DNA of 50,077 nt from an uncultured Erysipelotrichaceae bacterium (GTDB lineage Bacteria > Bacillota_I > Bacilli_A > Erysipelotrichales > Erysipelotrichaceae), in NCBI GenBank assembly GCA_900314905.1, contig OMXA01000013.1, positions 1 through 50,077 of the forward strand, given 5' to 3'. How positions within the stretch are numbered: the first letter of the stretch is position 1; each line of letters begins with the position of its first letter. Shown piece by piece: positions 41,604 through 49,984 of this stretch. The notes beneath the pieces were generated by a model, which did no database searches, was not told the origin of the DNA, and saw only the letters and a list, made by a program, of their open reading frames with translations. A program made the translations under genes and the position numbers.

Positions 41604-42761
41604 ATGTTTCTGAACAAACTGAAAGAGAATAATCCGGAGCTTCTGGATTATGCATTCTATGCACATCAGAACGGACTGATTCTGCCGGATACCTATCTCC
41701 TTGACCTCGACGCGATCACGGATAATGCAAAGAAGATTCTGGAGGAAGCAAAGAGGAATCAGGTGCAGCTGTTCTTCATGCTGAAACAGATCGGAAGAAA
41801 TCCGCTTGTAGCCAAGCGCCTCATGGAGATCGGGTATCAAGGCGCGGTATGCGTCGATTTCATTGAGGCAATGACCATGATCCGCAATCAGATTCCGATC
41901 GGGAATGTCGGCCACCTGGTTCAGACGCCGAAGGCTGCGCTTCCGGAGATCCTCAGTGCTCATCCTTATGCGGTGACGGTATATTCACTCGAAAAGATCC
42001 GCGAGATCAATGCAGAAGCAGAAAAGCTGAACATGGTACAGCCCCTTCTGATCCGCATCACAGATGATGATAGTGACCTGTACAGCGGACAGATCGCCGG
42101 CTTCCATTCAGACCGTCTGGAAGATGTGCTGAAGGAAATCGATTCACTGGATCATGTATGCTTCGGAGGACTGACCGTCTTCCCTGCGCTGCTGTACAGT
42201 GCAGAACAGCATGCGATTGTTCCGACTGCAAATATGAAAGCGATGAATCGAGCAAGAGCGATAGCAGATGCACATGGACTGAAAGACTATCTGATTAATA
42301 TTCCAAGTGCGAACTGCGCTGCATCGATGAAGCTGGTTCATGAATTAGGCGGCAATAATGCAGAGCCTGGCCATGGCCTGACTGGCACTACTCCTCTGCA
42401 CGCTGAAAGCACACAGCCTGAACGCGTGGGATATGCGTATGTGACCGAAGTTTCTCATAACTATGAAGATCATGCCTATTGCTATGGGGGAGGACACTAC
42501 CGGAGAGGTCACCTCGCTTCAGCGCTGGTAGGAACTTCTTCAGAAGATGCGCAGATGCTTGCTGCCTCAGCTCCGGATGATGACTCCATCGACTATCATT
42601 TCGAGTTAAGCAGGAATGCAGCAGTCGGTGACACAGCGGTGATGTGCTTCCGTACTCAGATCTTTGTGACGAGAAGCCGGGTTGCTGTAGTGGAAGGATT
42701 ATCTTCAGGCAATCCGAGAATCATCGGAACTTATAACCATCTTGGAGAATCTGAAGACTGA
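41604..42761 (+). CDS. yhfX: YhfX-like PLP enzyme, alanine-racemase fold
   Basis: The 385-residue protein has the fold-III PLP barrel of alanine racemases. The likely PLP lysine is Lys61 in FFMLKQIGRNP. The phrase AEPGHGLTGTTP and the tail CFRTQIFVTRS match the YhfX group. No reaction has been firmly assigned to this group; racemisation or decarboxylation of an amino acid is possible. ATG 41604 gives the expected MFL start. A GTG at 41595, overlapping the php stop, is a real alternative. The amidase-like gene starts on the last base of the stop. Confidence 0.85.
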   Translation: MFLNKLKENNPELLDYAFYAHQNGLILPDTYLLDLDAITDNAKKILEEAKRNQVQLFFMLKQIGRNPLVAKRLMEIGYQGAVCVDFIEAMTMIRNQIPIGNVGHLVQTPKAALPEILSAHPYAVTVYSLEKIREINAEAEKLNMVQPLLIRITDDDSDLYSGQIAGFHSDRLEDVLKEIDSLDHVCFGGLTVFPALLYSAEQHAIVPTANMKAMNRARAIADAHGLKDYLINIPSANCAASMKLVHELGGNNAEPGHGLTGTTPLHAESTQPERVGYAYVTEVSHNYEDHAYCYGGGHYRRGHLASALVGTSSEDAQMLAASAPDDDSIDYHFELSRNAAVGDTAVMCFRTQIFVTRSRVAVVEGLSSGNPRIIGTYNHLGESED

Positions 42762-43735
42762 TGAAAGAGACATACGCACTCCAGCACCGGGTTGCACAGC
42801 TGAATCCCTATGGCTCCGTAGTCCGTGTGCTGGACCCTTCTCCGGATGCGATTCTGACAGGAATCAAGAATACTGCGTCGATTCCGAATTCGCTCATGCA
42901 TAAGCTCGAAAAATCCGGTTTCGGTCTTCATACCATTGATAAGAAATCTCAGCTGGCCGGCCGGGCAGTAGATACGCAGCTGATCAATCCGATTTCCGGA
43001 CATCTCATGTCCGGGTCCAGTTCCGGTACCGCAATTAATGTATTTGCGGGGATCAATGATCTTGGCATCGGAAATGATGGCGGCGGTTCTGTACTTGCCC
43101 CGGCGATTTCAGTGAATATTTACGGCTTTATTTCAAGACTGATTGAAAAAGACAGAGTGACGGGTCCCCTGAAGCCGAACACAGATGGAATGACAGTTCC
43201 TTCTTCGATCGGTTTTATGGCCAGGAAGCGTGACATTCTTCTGAAAGCTATTTCGTGCTCAATCGGGGCAGAGCCCGGAGACCATTGCGGAAGAGTTCTT
43301 TCAGATCGGAAGTATGACGGGCTTGATTCTGAAGTGATTTCAGTAATGGATCCGCTTGCGCCAAGAGCAGAGCTTGTCCCTTATCTGAAGGAACAGCTCT
43401 CCGGATGCGATGTGATGGCAGTTACAGAAGGACCTGTTGATCTTGAAGGCTTCGGTGATTCTCTGTTCGGACACTTTGATGAGCGGACCAGAGAGATTCA
43501 GAAAAAGTCCTGCAAGGGGTATGTCCGGGTCTGCAATATTGCTGGAGCATCTGCGCTTGCGCTTCCGCAGCAAGGGCTTGGAATGGCAGTGCTGCTGATG
43601 TGCGAGTCTGTTCCGGAAAAGATTGCATGCATGCTCAAGGCGGCGGAATCCTTTCCGGAAATACATGATGAGCTGATTGAACGTTATTTTCTGAACCTGA
43701 ACAATTATTTCCTGGATGAATATCAGATTGACTGA
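42761..43735 (+). CDS. Compact amidase-signature-like protein
   Basis: The 324-residue protein has a stretch like the amidase signature family: GSSSGTAINVF (near residues 85-95) and GNDGGGSVLAPA (near 104-115). An upstream Lys36 in GIKNTAS lies where the catalytic lysine is found. If real, these give the Lys-cis-Ser-Ser triad (Lys36, Ser86-88, Ser110). The protein is well short of a typical amidase (450 or more residues). It is absent from the E. coli yhf operon. Its start overlaps yhfX and its end nearly meets yhfS, so it belongs to the run. Its natural amide is unknown. Confidence 0.65.
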   Translation: MKETYALQHRVAQLNPYGSVVRVLDPSPDAILTGIKNTASIPNSLMHKLEKSGFGLHTIDKKSQLAGRAVDTQLINPISGHLMSGSSSGTAINVFAGINDLGIGNDGGGSVLAPAISVNIYGFISRLIEKDRVTGPLKPNTDGMTVPSSIGFMARKRDILLKAISCSIGAEPGDHCGRVLSDRKYDGLDSEVISVMDPLAPRAELVPYLKEQLSGCDVMAVTEGPVDLEGFGDSLFGHFDERTREIQKKSCKGYVRVCNIAGASALALPQQGLGMAVLLMCESVPEKIACMLKAAESFPEIHDELIERYFLNLNNYFLDEYQID

Positions 43736-43745
43736 GGGAGGCAAT

Positions 43746-44840
43746 ATGAAAACCTATCCGCTGGAAAGCATCAGCCTGAAAGAAGCAGAAGAAAAGCAAT
43801 TCCGTATGGTGGAATGCATTACCCATCATTTCACGGGAACAGAGAGCCTCTCACGAGGAGATCTAGGGGTCAATCAGCTGAATAACATGCCGATTACTAC
43901 CCGCAAGGCAGAACAGGCAATTGCAGAATTCTTTCATGCAGAAGACTGTATTCTGGTCAGGGGCAGCGGCACGAATGCGATTCGCTATGCGCTTGCCTCG
44001 GTCATCCATCCCGGCAGAAAGATTCTGGTTCATAAAGCACCGGTCTATTCCACTACGGCATCATCGTTTGAAATGTTCGGACTGATTCCTATTGAAGCAG
44101 ATTTCAATGATCTGAACTGCATTCATGAAGTCATGGAAGCAAATCCTGATATCGAGGCAGCACTGGTTCAGTATTCTCGTCAGAAACTGGATGATTCCTA
44201 TGATATGGCAGAAGTTCTGAAGGTGATCCGGGAGGAAAAGGATATTCCGATTGTCACGGACGATAACTATGCGGTCATGAAAGTTCACTCGATCGGGGCA
44301 GAGCTTGGAAGTGATCTTTCCTGTTTCTCAACGTTCAAGCTTCAGGGTCCGGAAGGAATCGGATGCATTGTCGGCCGTGAGAAATATATCCGCATCATCC
44401 GGAAGATGCATTATTCCGGCGGTTCACAGACACAGGGCCATGAGGCGATGGATGTCCTCAGAGGACTTGTCACTGCACCGGTTCTGCTGGCAGTTCAGGC
44501 AGAAAGCGATGAAGCAATCCTCAGACGTCTTCAGAATCATGAAGTTCCTGGAGTCAGAGATGCATTCATTGCGAATTCTCAGTCAAAGGTTCTGCTGGTG
44601 GAGTTCGAAAGACCGATCGCTGCTGCGGTTCTTAAGGAGGCAGAAAAGCTCGGAGCTCTTCCGAATCCGGTTGGCGCAGAGTCCAGGTATGAACTGGCTC
44701 CGATGTTCTATCGCTGCAGCGGGACGGTTCTGAAGAGTGATCCTTCGCTTGGCGAACGGATGATCCGGATCAATCCGAACAGAAGCGGGCCGGATACCGT
44801 GATCAGAATTCTGAAAGAAGCAGTATCAGCAGTGAAATAG
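43746..44840 (+). CDS. yhfS: YhfS-like PLP-dependent aminotransferase/lyase
   Basis: The 364-residue protein is a fold-I PLP enzyme of the class V/Cys-Met metabolism type, matching YhfS. The Schiff-base lysine is Lys198 in STFKLQGPEG, and the cofactor aspartate lies in VTDDNYAVMK. E. coli YhfS has no proven substrate. Together with YhfX, it means two PLP enzymes act in the pathway, which points to an amino-acid-like intermediate. GGGAGG lies before ATG 43746. A long terminator ends the run here. Confidence 0.88.
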   Translation: MKTYPLESISLKEAEEKQFRMVECITHHFTGTESLSRGDLGVNQLNNMPITTRKAEQAIAEFFHAEDCILVRGSGTNAIRYALASVIHPGRKILVHKAPVYSTTASSFEMFGLIPIEADFNDLNCIHEVMEANPDIEAALVQYSRQKLDDSYDMAEVLKVIREEKDIPIVTDDNYAVMKVHSIGAELGSDLSCFSTFKLQGPEGIGCIVGREKYIRIIRKMHYSGGSQTQGHEAMDVLRGLVTAPVLLAVQAESDEAILRRLQNHEVPGVRDAFIANSQSKVLLVEFERPIAAAVLKEAEKLGALPNPVGAESRYELAPMFYRCSGTVLKSDPSLGERMIRINPNRSGPDTVIRILKEAVSAVK

Positions 44841-44845
44841 GGAGG

Positions 44846-44886
44846 AAAGAGACTGTGGCAGTGCAGAACTGCTATGGTCTCTTTTC
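44846..44886 (+). terminator. Terminator of the yhf-like run
   Basis: A 17-bp stem, some pairs G-U (44846-44862 with 44868-44884), with a 5-nt loop and a short T run. Confidence 0.85.
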
Positions 44887-44989
44887 ATGATGTTCCGGAA
44901 GAAGCGGCGGGCAAGAAGGAAGAACAAGCGTGGAGTCCTGATGCGGGACATCTATGGATTCGTTTCCTGAATCATGCACGAGGGAACCA

Positions 44990-45028
44990 GGAGATAGAAA
45001 AAGCCGTGGGGATGATCACACGGCTTTT
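44990..45028 (-). terminator. glnA terminator
   Basis: On the minus strand AAAAGCCGTG pairs with CACGGCTTTT (44999-45008 with 45019-45028), followed by TTTCTATC. It lies about 30 nt past the glnA stop. Between 44887 and 44989 I see only a 27-codon basic open frame, which is not supported. Confidence 0.8.
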
Positions 45029-45058
45029 CACAGGAGGGAGGTCCATTCAGAATGATGA

Positions 45059-47155
45059 TCAGAGAGAGAACAGCATGTCTTCGTAGGTTGGAAGCTTGTA
45101 GTTCTCAGGTGTCGCGATGACTTCATACTGATCAATGAAAGAGCGAACTTCTTCCATTTCTGGGCAGATGTCATAGTACATCTTCTTGCCTGCTTCTTTG
45201 GTGAAGCCTGCTGCAGAAACTTCAGCGAAGTCTTTTTCGAGCTTCTCGGATGCCTGATAGGTATCATCGATGAGACTGCTGAGTTCAGCAGCTCTTGCCT
45301 TGAGGTAAGCCGGAGCAGCTTTGCCGGCAGCAGCGGCGGCGTCAGAATAGAACTTCAGATCTGCAGTCATTGCCGGAAGAACCTCTTTTCTCGTCATGGA
45401 GAGCAGGGTGCGGACTTCGATGCCGATCTGCTTGATGTACTGCTCACGATAGATCTCTTCGCGGGCTGCCAGTTCCTTCTCTGTATAGACGCCGAGGTCA
45501 GTCAGCATCTTCACAGTCTTCTTGTCTTCGAGCACTTCAATGGATTCGACGAAGGAACGGACGTTCGGGAGACCGCGGCGTTTCGCTTCCTTGACCCATT
45601 CAGCGGAATAGCCGTCGCCAGAGAAGAGAATGCGCTTATGATCATGAATGATGTTGCGGCAGATATCGAGTGCCTTTGCACGGACGTCCTGCAGATACTT
45701 GATGCCTTCCAGTTCCTCGGCAATCTCATTCAGAGATTCCGCCATGATGCTGTTGAGAACGATGTTCGGAACCGCTGCAGACATCGAGGAGCCAAGCATC
45801 CGGAATTCAAACTTGTTTCCGGTGAAGGCAACCGGAGAAGTGCGGTTGCGGTCGGTGTTGTCGTGCGGGATGTAAGACAGACCGCTGATCGGGTTGAACT
45901 CGGCGGGAGTCGCTTCACGGTTCTTGCTCTGGGAAGGATGCTCCATGTAGAGACCGTAGAGGATCTGCTCAATATACGAGCCGAGGTAAACGGAGATGAT
46001 TGCCGGCGGTGCTTCATTTGCACCAAGACGGTGATCGTTTCCGGCAGAGCTTGCACTCATGCGAAGCAGCAGCGCATTGTCATCCACTGCCCGGATGAAG
46101 GCACAGATGAAGGTCAGAAAGCGGATGTTCTCTGCTGGCTTTTCTCCCGGAGCGAACAGGTTTGAACCATTATCAGTCAGAATGGACCAGTTGTTATGCT
46201 TGCCGGATCCGTTGATGCCGTCAAACGGCTTTTCATAGAGCAGGCAGGCAAGGCCATGCTTTTCTGCAGTTTTGCGGAGAATATCCATGGTGAGCTGGTT
46301 ATCGTCAACTGCAGTGTTAGCCTCAGAGAAAACCGGTGCAAGCTCGAACTGGGACGGAGCAACTTCGTTATGCTCTGTCTTGGCATAGATGCCAAGCTTC
46401 CAGAGTTCCTTGTTCACATCCTTCATGAACTCTGCGACACGGGTAGGAATCGAGCCGAAGTAATGATCGCTGAGTTCCTGGCCTTTGCTTGCCGGAGCGC
46501 CGAACAATGTTCTGCCAGTCAGCCGGAGGTCCGGACGTTCTTCAAAGTACTTTCGATCAATCAGGAAGTATTCCTGTTCCAGACCTACATAAGGCTTGCA
46601 GGAGCGGACGTCTTTTTCGCCAAGCAGGTTCACGACTCTGGTTGAAGCATCGCTGAGCGCTTTGATGGATTTCAGCAGCGGATCTTTCTTGTCGAGCGAT
46701 TCGCCATTATAGGAAACAAATACGGTGGGAATGCAGAGAACTCCATCCTTGATGAAAGCTGGCGAAGTCACATCCCAGTAGGTATAGCCTCTTGCCTCAA
46801 AGGTTGCCCGCAGGCCTCCGCTTGGAAAGCTGGAAGCGTCAGGCTCGCCTTTGATCAGATTCTTGCCGGAGAAATGGGTGATCGGTTCGTGGTCAGGACC
46901 TGGTTCGACAAAGGCATCATGCTTTTCGGCAGTAGCGCCTGTCAGCGGCTGGAACCAGTGAGTATAATGGGTCGCTCCATTTTCGAGTGCCCAGCGCTTC
47001 ATGGCATGGGCAATAGAGTCTGCAGTCTGCCGGTCCAGTGTTCCTTCGCTGGCAACCGTTTTCTTCCAGGCGGTATATACCGGCTTTGGAAGACGCTCCT
47101 GCATCTGTTTTTCTCCGAATACCAGTGATCCGAATTCTTCAAACGGTGCTTCCAT
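45059..47155 (-). CDS. glnA: Glutamine synthetase type III
   Basis: GSIII makes glutamine from glutamate, ammonia and ATP. The 698-residue length sets it apart from GSI (about 445-470 residues). Seen are the N-terminal GSIII block FGSLVFGEKQMQERLP, HYTHWFQPLTG, the catalytic GSGKHNNWS, SSAGNDHRLGANEAPP and NRTSPVAFTGNKFEFR. GGGAGG precedes the ATG. GSIII proteins form double hexamers. The unusual class is found in Bacteroides, some clostridia and Erysipelotrichia. The promoter 30 nt upstream is a good sigma-A type. Confidence 0.96.
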   Translation of the reverse strand: MEAPFEEFGSLVFGEKQMQERLPKPVYTAWKKTVASEGTLDRQTADSIAHAMKRWALENGATHYTHWFQPLTGATAEKHDAFVEPGPDHEPITHFSGKNLIKGEPDASSFPSGGLRATFEARGYTYWDVTSPAFIKDGVLCIPTVFVSYNGESLDKKDPLLKSIKALSDASTRVVNLLGEKDVRSCKPYVGLEQEYFLIDRKYFEERPDLRLTGRTLFGAPASKGQELSDHYFGSIPTRVAEFMKDVNKELWKLGIYAKTEHNEVAPSQFELAPVFSEANTAVDDNQLTMDILRKTAEKHGLACLLYEKPFDGINGSGKHNNWSILTDNGSNLFAPGEKPAENIRFLTFICAFIRAVDDNALLLRMSASSAGNDHRLGANEAPPAIISVYLGSYIEQILYGLYMEHPSQSKNREATPAEFNPISGLSYIPHDNTDRNRTSPVAFTGNKFEFRMLGSSMSAAVPNIVLNSIMAESLNEIAEELEGIKYLQDVRAKALDICRNIIHDHKRILFSGDGYSAEWVKEAKRRGLPNVRSFVESIEVLEDKKTVKMLTDLGVYTEKELAAREEIYREQYIKQIGIEVRTLLSMTRKEVLPAMTADLKFYSDAAAAAGKAAPAYLKARAAELSSLIDDTYQASEKLEKDFAEVSAAGFTKEAGKKMYYDICPEMEEVRSFIDQYEVIATPENYKLPTYEDMLFSL

Positions 47156-47183
47156 ATTTTCGATCCTCCCTGTTATGCAGATT

Positions 47184-47212
47184 ATTTAAGTCTTCTCTGG
47201 ACAATGAGTCAA
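47184..47212 (-). promoter_or_regulatory. glnA promoter
   Basis: On the minus strand TTGACT (47207-47212), a 17-nt spacer and TTAAAT (47184-47189). No GlnR-type TGTNA-N7-TNACA box was found nearby. The 170 nt between here and the next gene contain only the nifU terminator. Confidence 0.6.
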
Positions 47213-47350
47213 TTGAAAATGGGCAGAATGTAAGAAAAAATTCAGAAATATTCATGAAACCAGGAAAATTATTACATTTTCCGGGAATAATTCCGGATTT
47301 CAGATGAATTTTCGGAATTTGCTGCGACAATATCGAATTCAGAAGGCCAG

Positions 47351-47378
47351 AAAAAAACCTGCAGGGTTCCCGCAGGCT
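47351..47378 (-). terminator. Terminator after the NifU-like gene
   Basis: On the minus strand CCTGC pairs with GCAGG (47372-47376 with 47358-47362), followed by TTTTTTT. Confidence 0.8.
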
Positions 47379-47384
47379 TTCTGT

Positions 47385-47732
47385 TCAGTACCAGGAATAA
47401 TCTCCGCCGCCGAAGCCGCCGTATCCGGTGAATGTGGTATCCAGTTTGACTTCCTTGACTTCCGGAATTTCATCAATCAGGATTGCCTGGATGCCATCGG
47501 TCAGAGTGGAGTCGATGGACATGCAGCCGGCACATGCGCCGAGCATGCGTACTGTCACGACTCCGTCTTTATAATCCACGAGCTGGACATCGCCGCCATC
47601 CTGCTGAATATACGGCCGGATCTTATTGATGACTTTCTCGATTCTCTCCAGAAGATCTCCAGAAGGTGCTGCTTCAGACGTTCCAGCTTTTTCTGCTGCC
47701 GTGTCTTCTATCTCAGTTTTGTTTTCGCTCAT
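47385..47732 (-). CDS. NifU-like iron-sulfur scaffold (NFU domain)
   Basis: The 115-residue protein ends in an NFU domain that binds and passes on a 4Fe-4S cluster. The pair ACAGCMS near residue 75 is the cluster-binding CxxC, and RPYIQQDGGDVQLV is the usual lead-in. The N-terminal 25 residues are acidic and disordered-looking. The C-terminus is Gly-rich. The ATG at 47732 has AAAGAGGC upstream. It lies just downstream of the YuiD-like gene on the same strand. Confidence 0.88.
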   Translation of the reverse strand: MSENKTEIEDTAAEKAGTSEAAPSGDLLERIEKVINKIRPYIQQDGGDVQLVDYKDGVVTVRMLGACAGCMSIDSTLTDGIQAILIDEIPEVKEVKLDTTFTGYGGFGGGDYSWY

Positions 47733-47756
47733 CGTTCTGCCTCTTTCACCACACAT

Positions 47757-48212
47757 TTATAACCCGAAATGAAACAGCAATGCAATCAATGCGCCCAGAA
47801 ACATCCCGGCAACGACTTCCACCCATTTGTGGCCGAGCACATCCTTGAGCTTGATGCTGTAGATCGGGCTCTGGAATCTGGTATGCAGGTTGTCCTGAAC
47901 GTCCTTGACCAGCTGCTGTGTCACTTTGATATTCTGACCGCTGTAGTAGCGGACATTTGCAGCGTCATAGATCACGACGACGGCAAAGGTCAGCGTGACT
48001 GCGAAGATTGTGGAACTGAAGTGTTCCTGGATTCCGACTGAAAGCGAAAGTGCGGTAACCAATGCAGAATGGGAGCTTGGCATGCCGCCGCTGGCTTTAA
48101 CCAGGGAGGGCTTCCATTCATGTTTGGAAATATAATGAATAATCGGCTTCAGGGCCTGGGCAATGAGAGCCGACAGAATTGCAGACCAGAAAGGATACAT
48201 CGTCGTGATCAT
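47757..48212 (-). CDS. YuiD/DUF212 membrane protein (divergent PAP2 family)
   Basis: The 151-residue protein belongs to the DUF212 family, distantly related to PAP2 acid phosphatases. It has four or so membrane helices, the conserved GGMPSSHSA near residue 42 and DAANVRYYSG near residue 83. The function is unproved, with possible roles in phospholipid turnover. GAGGT lies before the ATG. Its promoter overlaps that of the S1-domain gene on the other strand. Confidence 0.88.
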   Translation of the reverse strand: MITTMYPFWSAILSALIAQALKPIIHYISKHEWKPSLVKASGGMPSSHSALVTALSLSVGIQEHFSSTIFAVTLTFAVVVIYDAANVRYYSGQNIKVTQQLVKDVQDNLHTRFQSPIYSIKLKDVLGHKWVEVVAGMFLGALIALLFHFGL

Positions 48213-48231
48213 CTGAAATTACCTCATGAGA

Positions 48232-48240
48232 AGTATATCA
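48232..48240 (-). promoter_or_regulatory. Extended -10 of the YuiD-like gene
   Basis: TGATATACT on the minus strand, about 20 nt before the ATG. Confidence 0.5.
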
Positions 48241-48260
48241 CATGAAAAAATGCTGTGTGG

Positions 48261-48266
48261 TACAAT
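48261..48266 (+). promoter_or_regulatory. Putative -10 of the S1-domain gene
   Basis: TACAAT, 22 nt before the ATG at 48289. Back-to-back with the minus-strand -10 at 48232. The -35 is poor. Confidence 0.35.
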
Positions 48267-48288
48267 GGCTTTGTTGAAAGGACGTAAG

Positions 48289-48660
48289 ATGACTTATCAG
48301 ACCGGACAGATTGTGGAAGGAAAGATCACTGGCATTCAGCCTTACGGGGCTTTTGTTGCCCTGGATCGGAATACCAGCGGACTGATTCATATTTCAGAAA
48401 TCAGTGATGGGTATGTGCGCGATATCAGCCGATTTGTGAAAGTGGGAGATATCGTCAAGGTCAAGATCATAGATTATGATCCCAAGACCAATCAGACCAG
48501 GCTTTCTCTGAAGGCTCTGCATCGTACCAGGATGAGGGGACATCATCGTTCGATGAACCGGCGGGCCAGCCTGCCGCCGATGAAACTGGGATTCAGTTCG
48601 ATTGCGGCGAAGATGCCGGAATGGATCAGGGAAGCAGAAGGAGGAGATACCAGATGGTAA
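48289..48660 (+). CDS. S1-domain RNA-binding protein (YugI/GSP13-like)
   Basis: The 123-residue protein is one S1 domain (about residues 4-75: GQIVEGKITGIQPYGAFVAL and GLIHISEISDGYV) plus a basic tail rich in Arg. The closest known proteins are the YugI/GSP13 group, which associate with ribosomes. The ATG at 48289 follows GAAAGGACG. Upstream in-frame starts lie in or before the -10 box. The 3' end overlaps pgi by a few bases, so the two are coupled. Confidence 0.85.
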   Translation: MTYQTGQIVEGKITGIQPYGAFVALDRNTSGLIHISEISDGYVRDISRFVKVGDIVKVKIIDYDPKTNQTRLSLKALHRTRMRGHHRSMNRRASLPPMKLGFSSIAAKMPEWIREAEGGDTRW

Positions 48661-49943
48661 TGCAGTTTGATGCTTCACATGGATTTCTGAAAGAAGAAAT
48701 TGGTTCTTATCAGAATGAGGTCAGCAGAATTCACAAGATGATTCACGAGAAGACCGGGGCAGGGAATGATTTCCTTGGCTGGGTTGACTGGCCGGTGAAT
48801 TATGACAAGGATGAATTTGAACGGATCGTGAAACTTGCTGAAAAACTGGATGGCAAGTTCGATACGCTTGTGGTCTGCGGAATCGGAGGCTCGTATCTGG
48901 GTGCCCGTGCTGCTATCGAGATGATCAATGGTCTGTATCCGGATCAGGGCAAGGAAGTGATCTTTGCCGGCAATACGTTCTCAAGCACCTATATGAGTCA
49001 GGTGCTCAGCCACATCAAGGATAAGAATGTTGTGGTCAATGTGATTTCGAAGTCCGGAACTACTACCGAGACTGCTCTGGCTTTCCGTATGCTCAGAGAA
49101 TTCATGGAACAGAAGTATGGCAAGGAAGGCGCAAAGGAGCGCATCATTGCTACAACGGATAAGGCAAGAGGAACTCTGAAGGCCCTGGCAGATCAGGAAG
49201 GCTATGAATCCTTCGTGATTCCGGATGATATCGGCGGCCGCTATTCCGTCATCACTCCGGTCGGCCTGGTTCCGATGGCTCTGATGGGAATCGATGTCCG
49301 CAAGGTCATGGAAGGACTGCTCGCTGCTTATCATGAGCTGGATACAGATGATCTCGGAAAGAATCCTGCCTATCGCTATGCAGTCACCAGGAGAATTCTG
49401 CAGAATCAGGGTTACAACGTTGAGATGTTCGTGACGTATGAACCGCAGCTGAGCATGCTGAGCGAGTGGTGGAAGCAGCTGCTCGGAGAGTCGGAAGGCA
49501 AGGATGGAAAAGGCATTCTGCCGGATTCCGCTACGTTCTCTACCGATCTGCATTCGCTTGGCCAGTTTATTCAGCAGGGCAGCAAGGTGCTCTATGAAAC
49601 GATCTTCAGAGTTGAGAATCCGACTCTGGATGTCACGATTCCAAGTGATCCTCAGAATGGAGACCAGATGAATTATCTGGCTGGAAAGAGTCTGGACTGG
49701 GTCAATAAGATGGCATGCGAAGGAACGCTTCAGGCTCATGTCGAGTCGGGCAATGTTCCGAACCTGATCATCACGATTCCGGACATGAAGGAATACAGCT
49801 TCGGCTATCTCTGCTATTTCTTCTTCATCGCCACTGCAATGACCTGCTACATGCTGGATATCAACCCGTTCAACCAGCCTGGGGTCGAGATCTACAAGAA
49901 GAATATGTTCCATCTGCTCGGCAAGCCTGGCTACGAGAAATAA
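48654..49943 (+). CDS. pgi: Glucose-6-phosphate isomerase
   Basis: PGI interconverts glucose-6-phosphate and fructose-6-phosphate. The 429-residue length is typical of the short Gram-positive type. Seen are VVCGIGGSYLGARAA near residue 78, SKSGTTTETALAFR near 137, and QNGDQMNYLAGK near 340. AAGGAGGAGA lies before the ATG at 48654, inside the end of the S1 gene. An ATG 6 nt further on is possible. A terminator follows at once. Confidence 0.96.
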   Translation: MVMQFDASHGFLKEEIGSYQNEVSRIHKMIHEKTGAGNDFLGWVDWPVNYDKDEFERIVKLAEKLDGKFDTLVVCGIGGSYLGARAAIEMINGLYPDQGKEVIFAGNTFSSTYMSQVLSHIKDKNVVVNVISKSGTTTETALAFRMLREFMEQKYGKEGAKERIIATTDKARGTLKALADQEGYESFVIPDDIGGRYSVITPVGLVPMALMGIDVRKVMEGLLAAYHELDTDDLGKNPAYRYAVTRRILQNQGYNVEMFVTYEPQLSMLSEWWKQLLGESEGKDGKGILPDSATFSTDLHSLGQFIQQGSKVLYETIFRVENPTLDVTIPSDPQNGDQMNYLAGKSLDWVNKMACEGTLQAHVESGNVPNLIITIPDMKEYSFGYLCYFFFIATAMTCYMLDINPFNQPGVEIYKKNMFHLLGKPGYEK

Positions 49944-49954
49944 ACCAGTGATTC

Positions 49955-49984
49955 AGAGAGTTCCGGATTCCGGAACTCTTTTTC
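49955..49984 (+). terminator. pgi terminator
   Basis: A 10-bp stem AGAGTTCCGG/CCGGAACTCT (49957-49966 with 49970-49979) with a 3-nt loop, then TTTTT. The last 90 nt of the window hold nothing I can name. Confidence 0.85.

Noticed and set aside
44887-44970. 27-codon very basic open frame between two terminators
   Set aside because: No promoter or ribosome site of its own. The basic content is explained by AAG/CGG-rich DNA.
47156-47340. Possible GlnR site before glnA
   Set aside because: A short GGAAT/ATTCC repeat is present, but nothing fits TGTNA-N7-TNACA.
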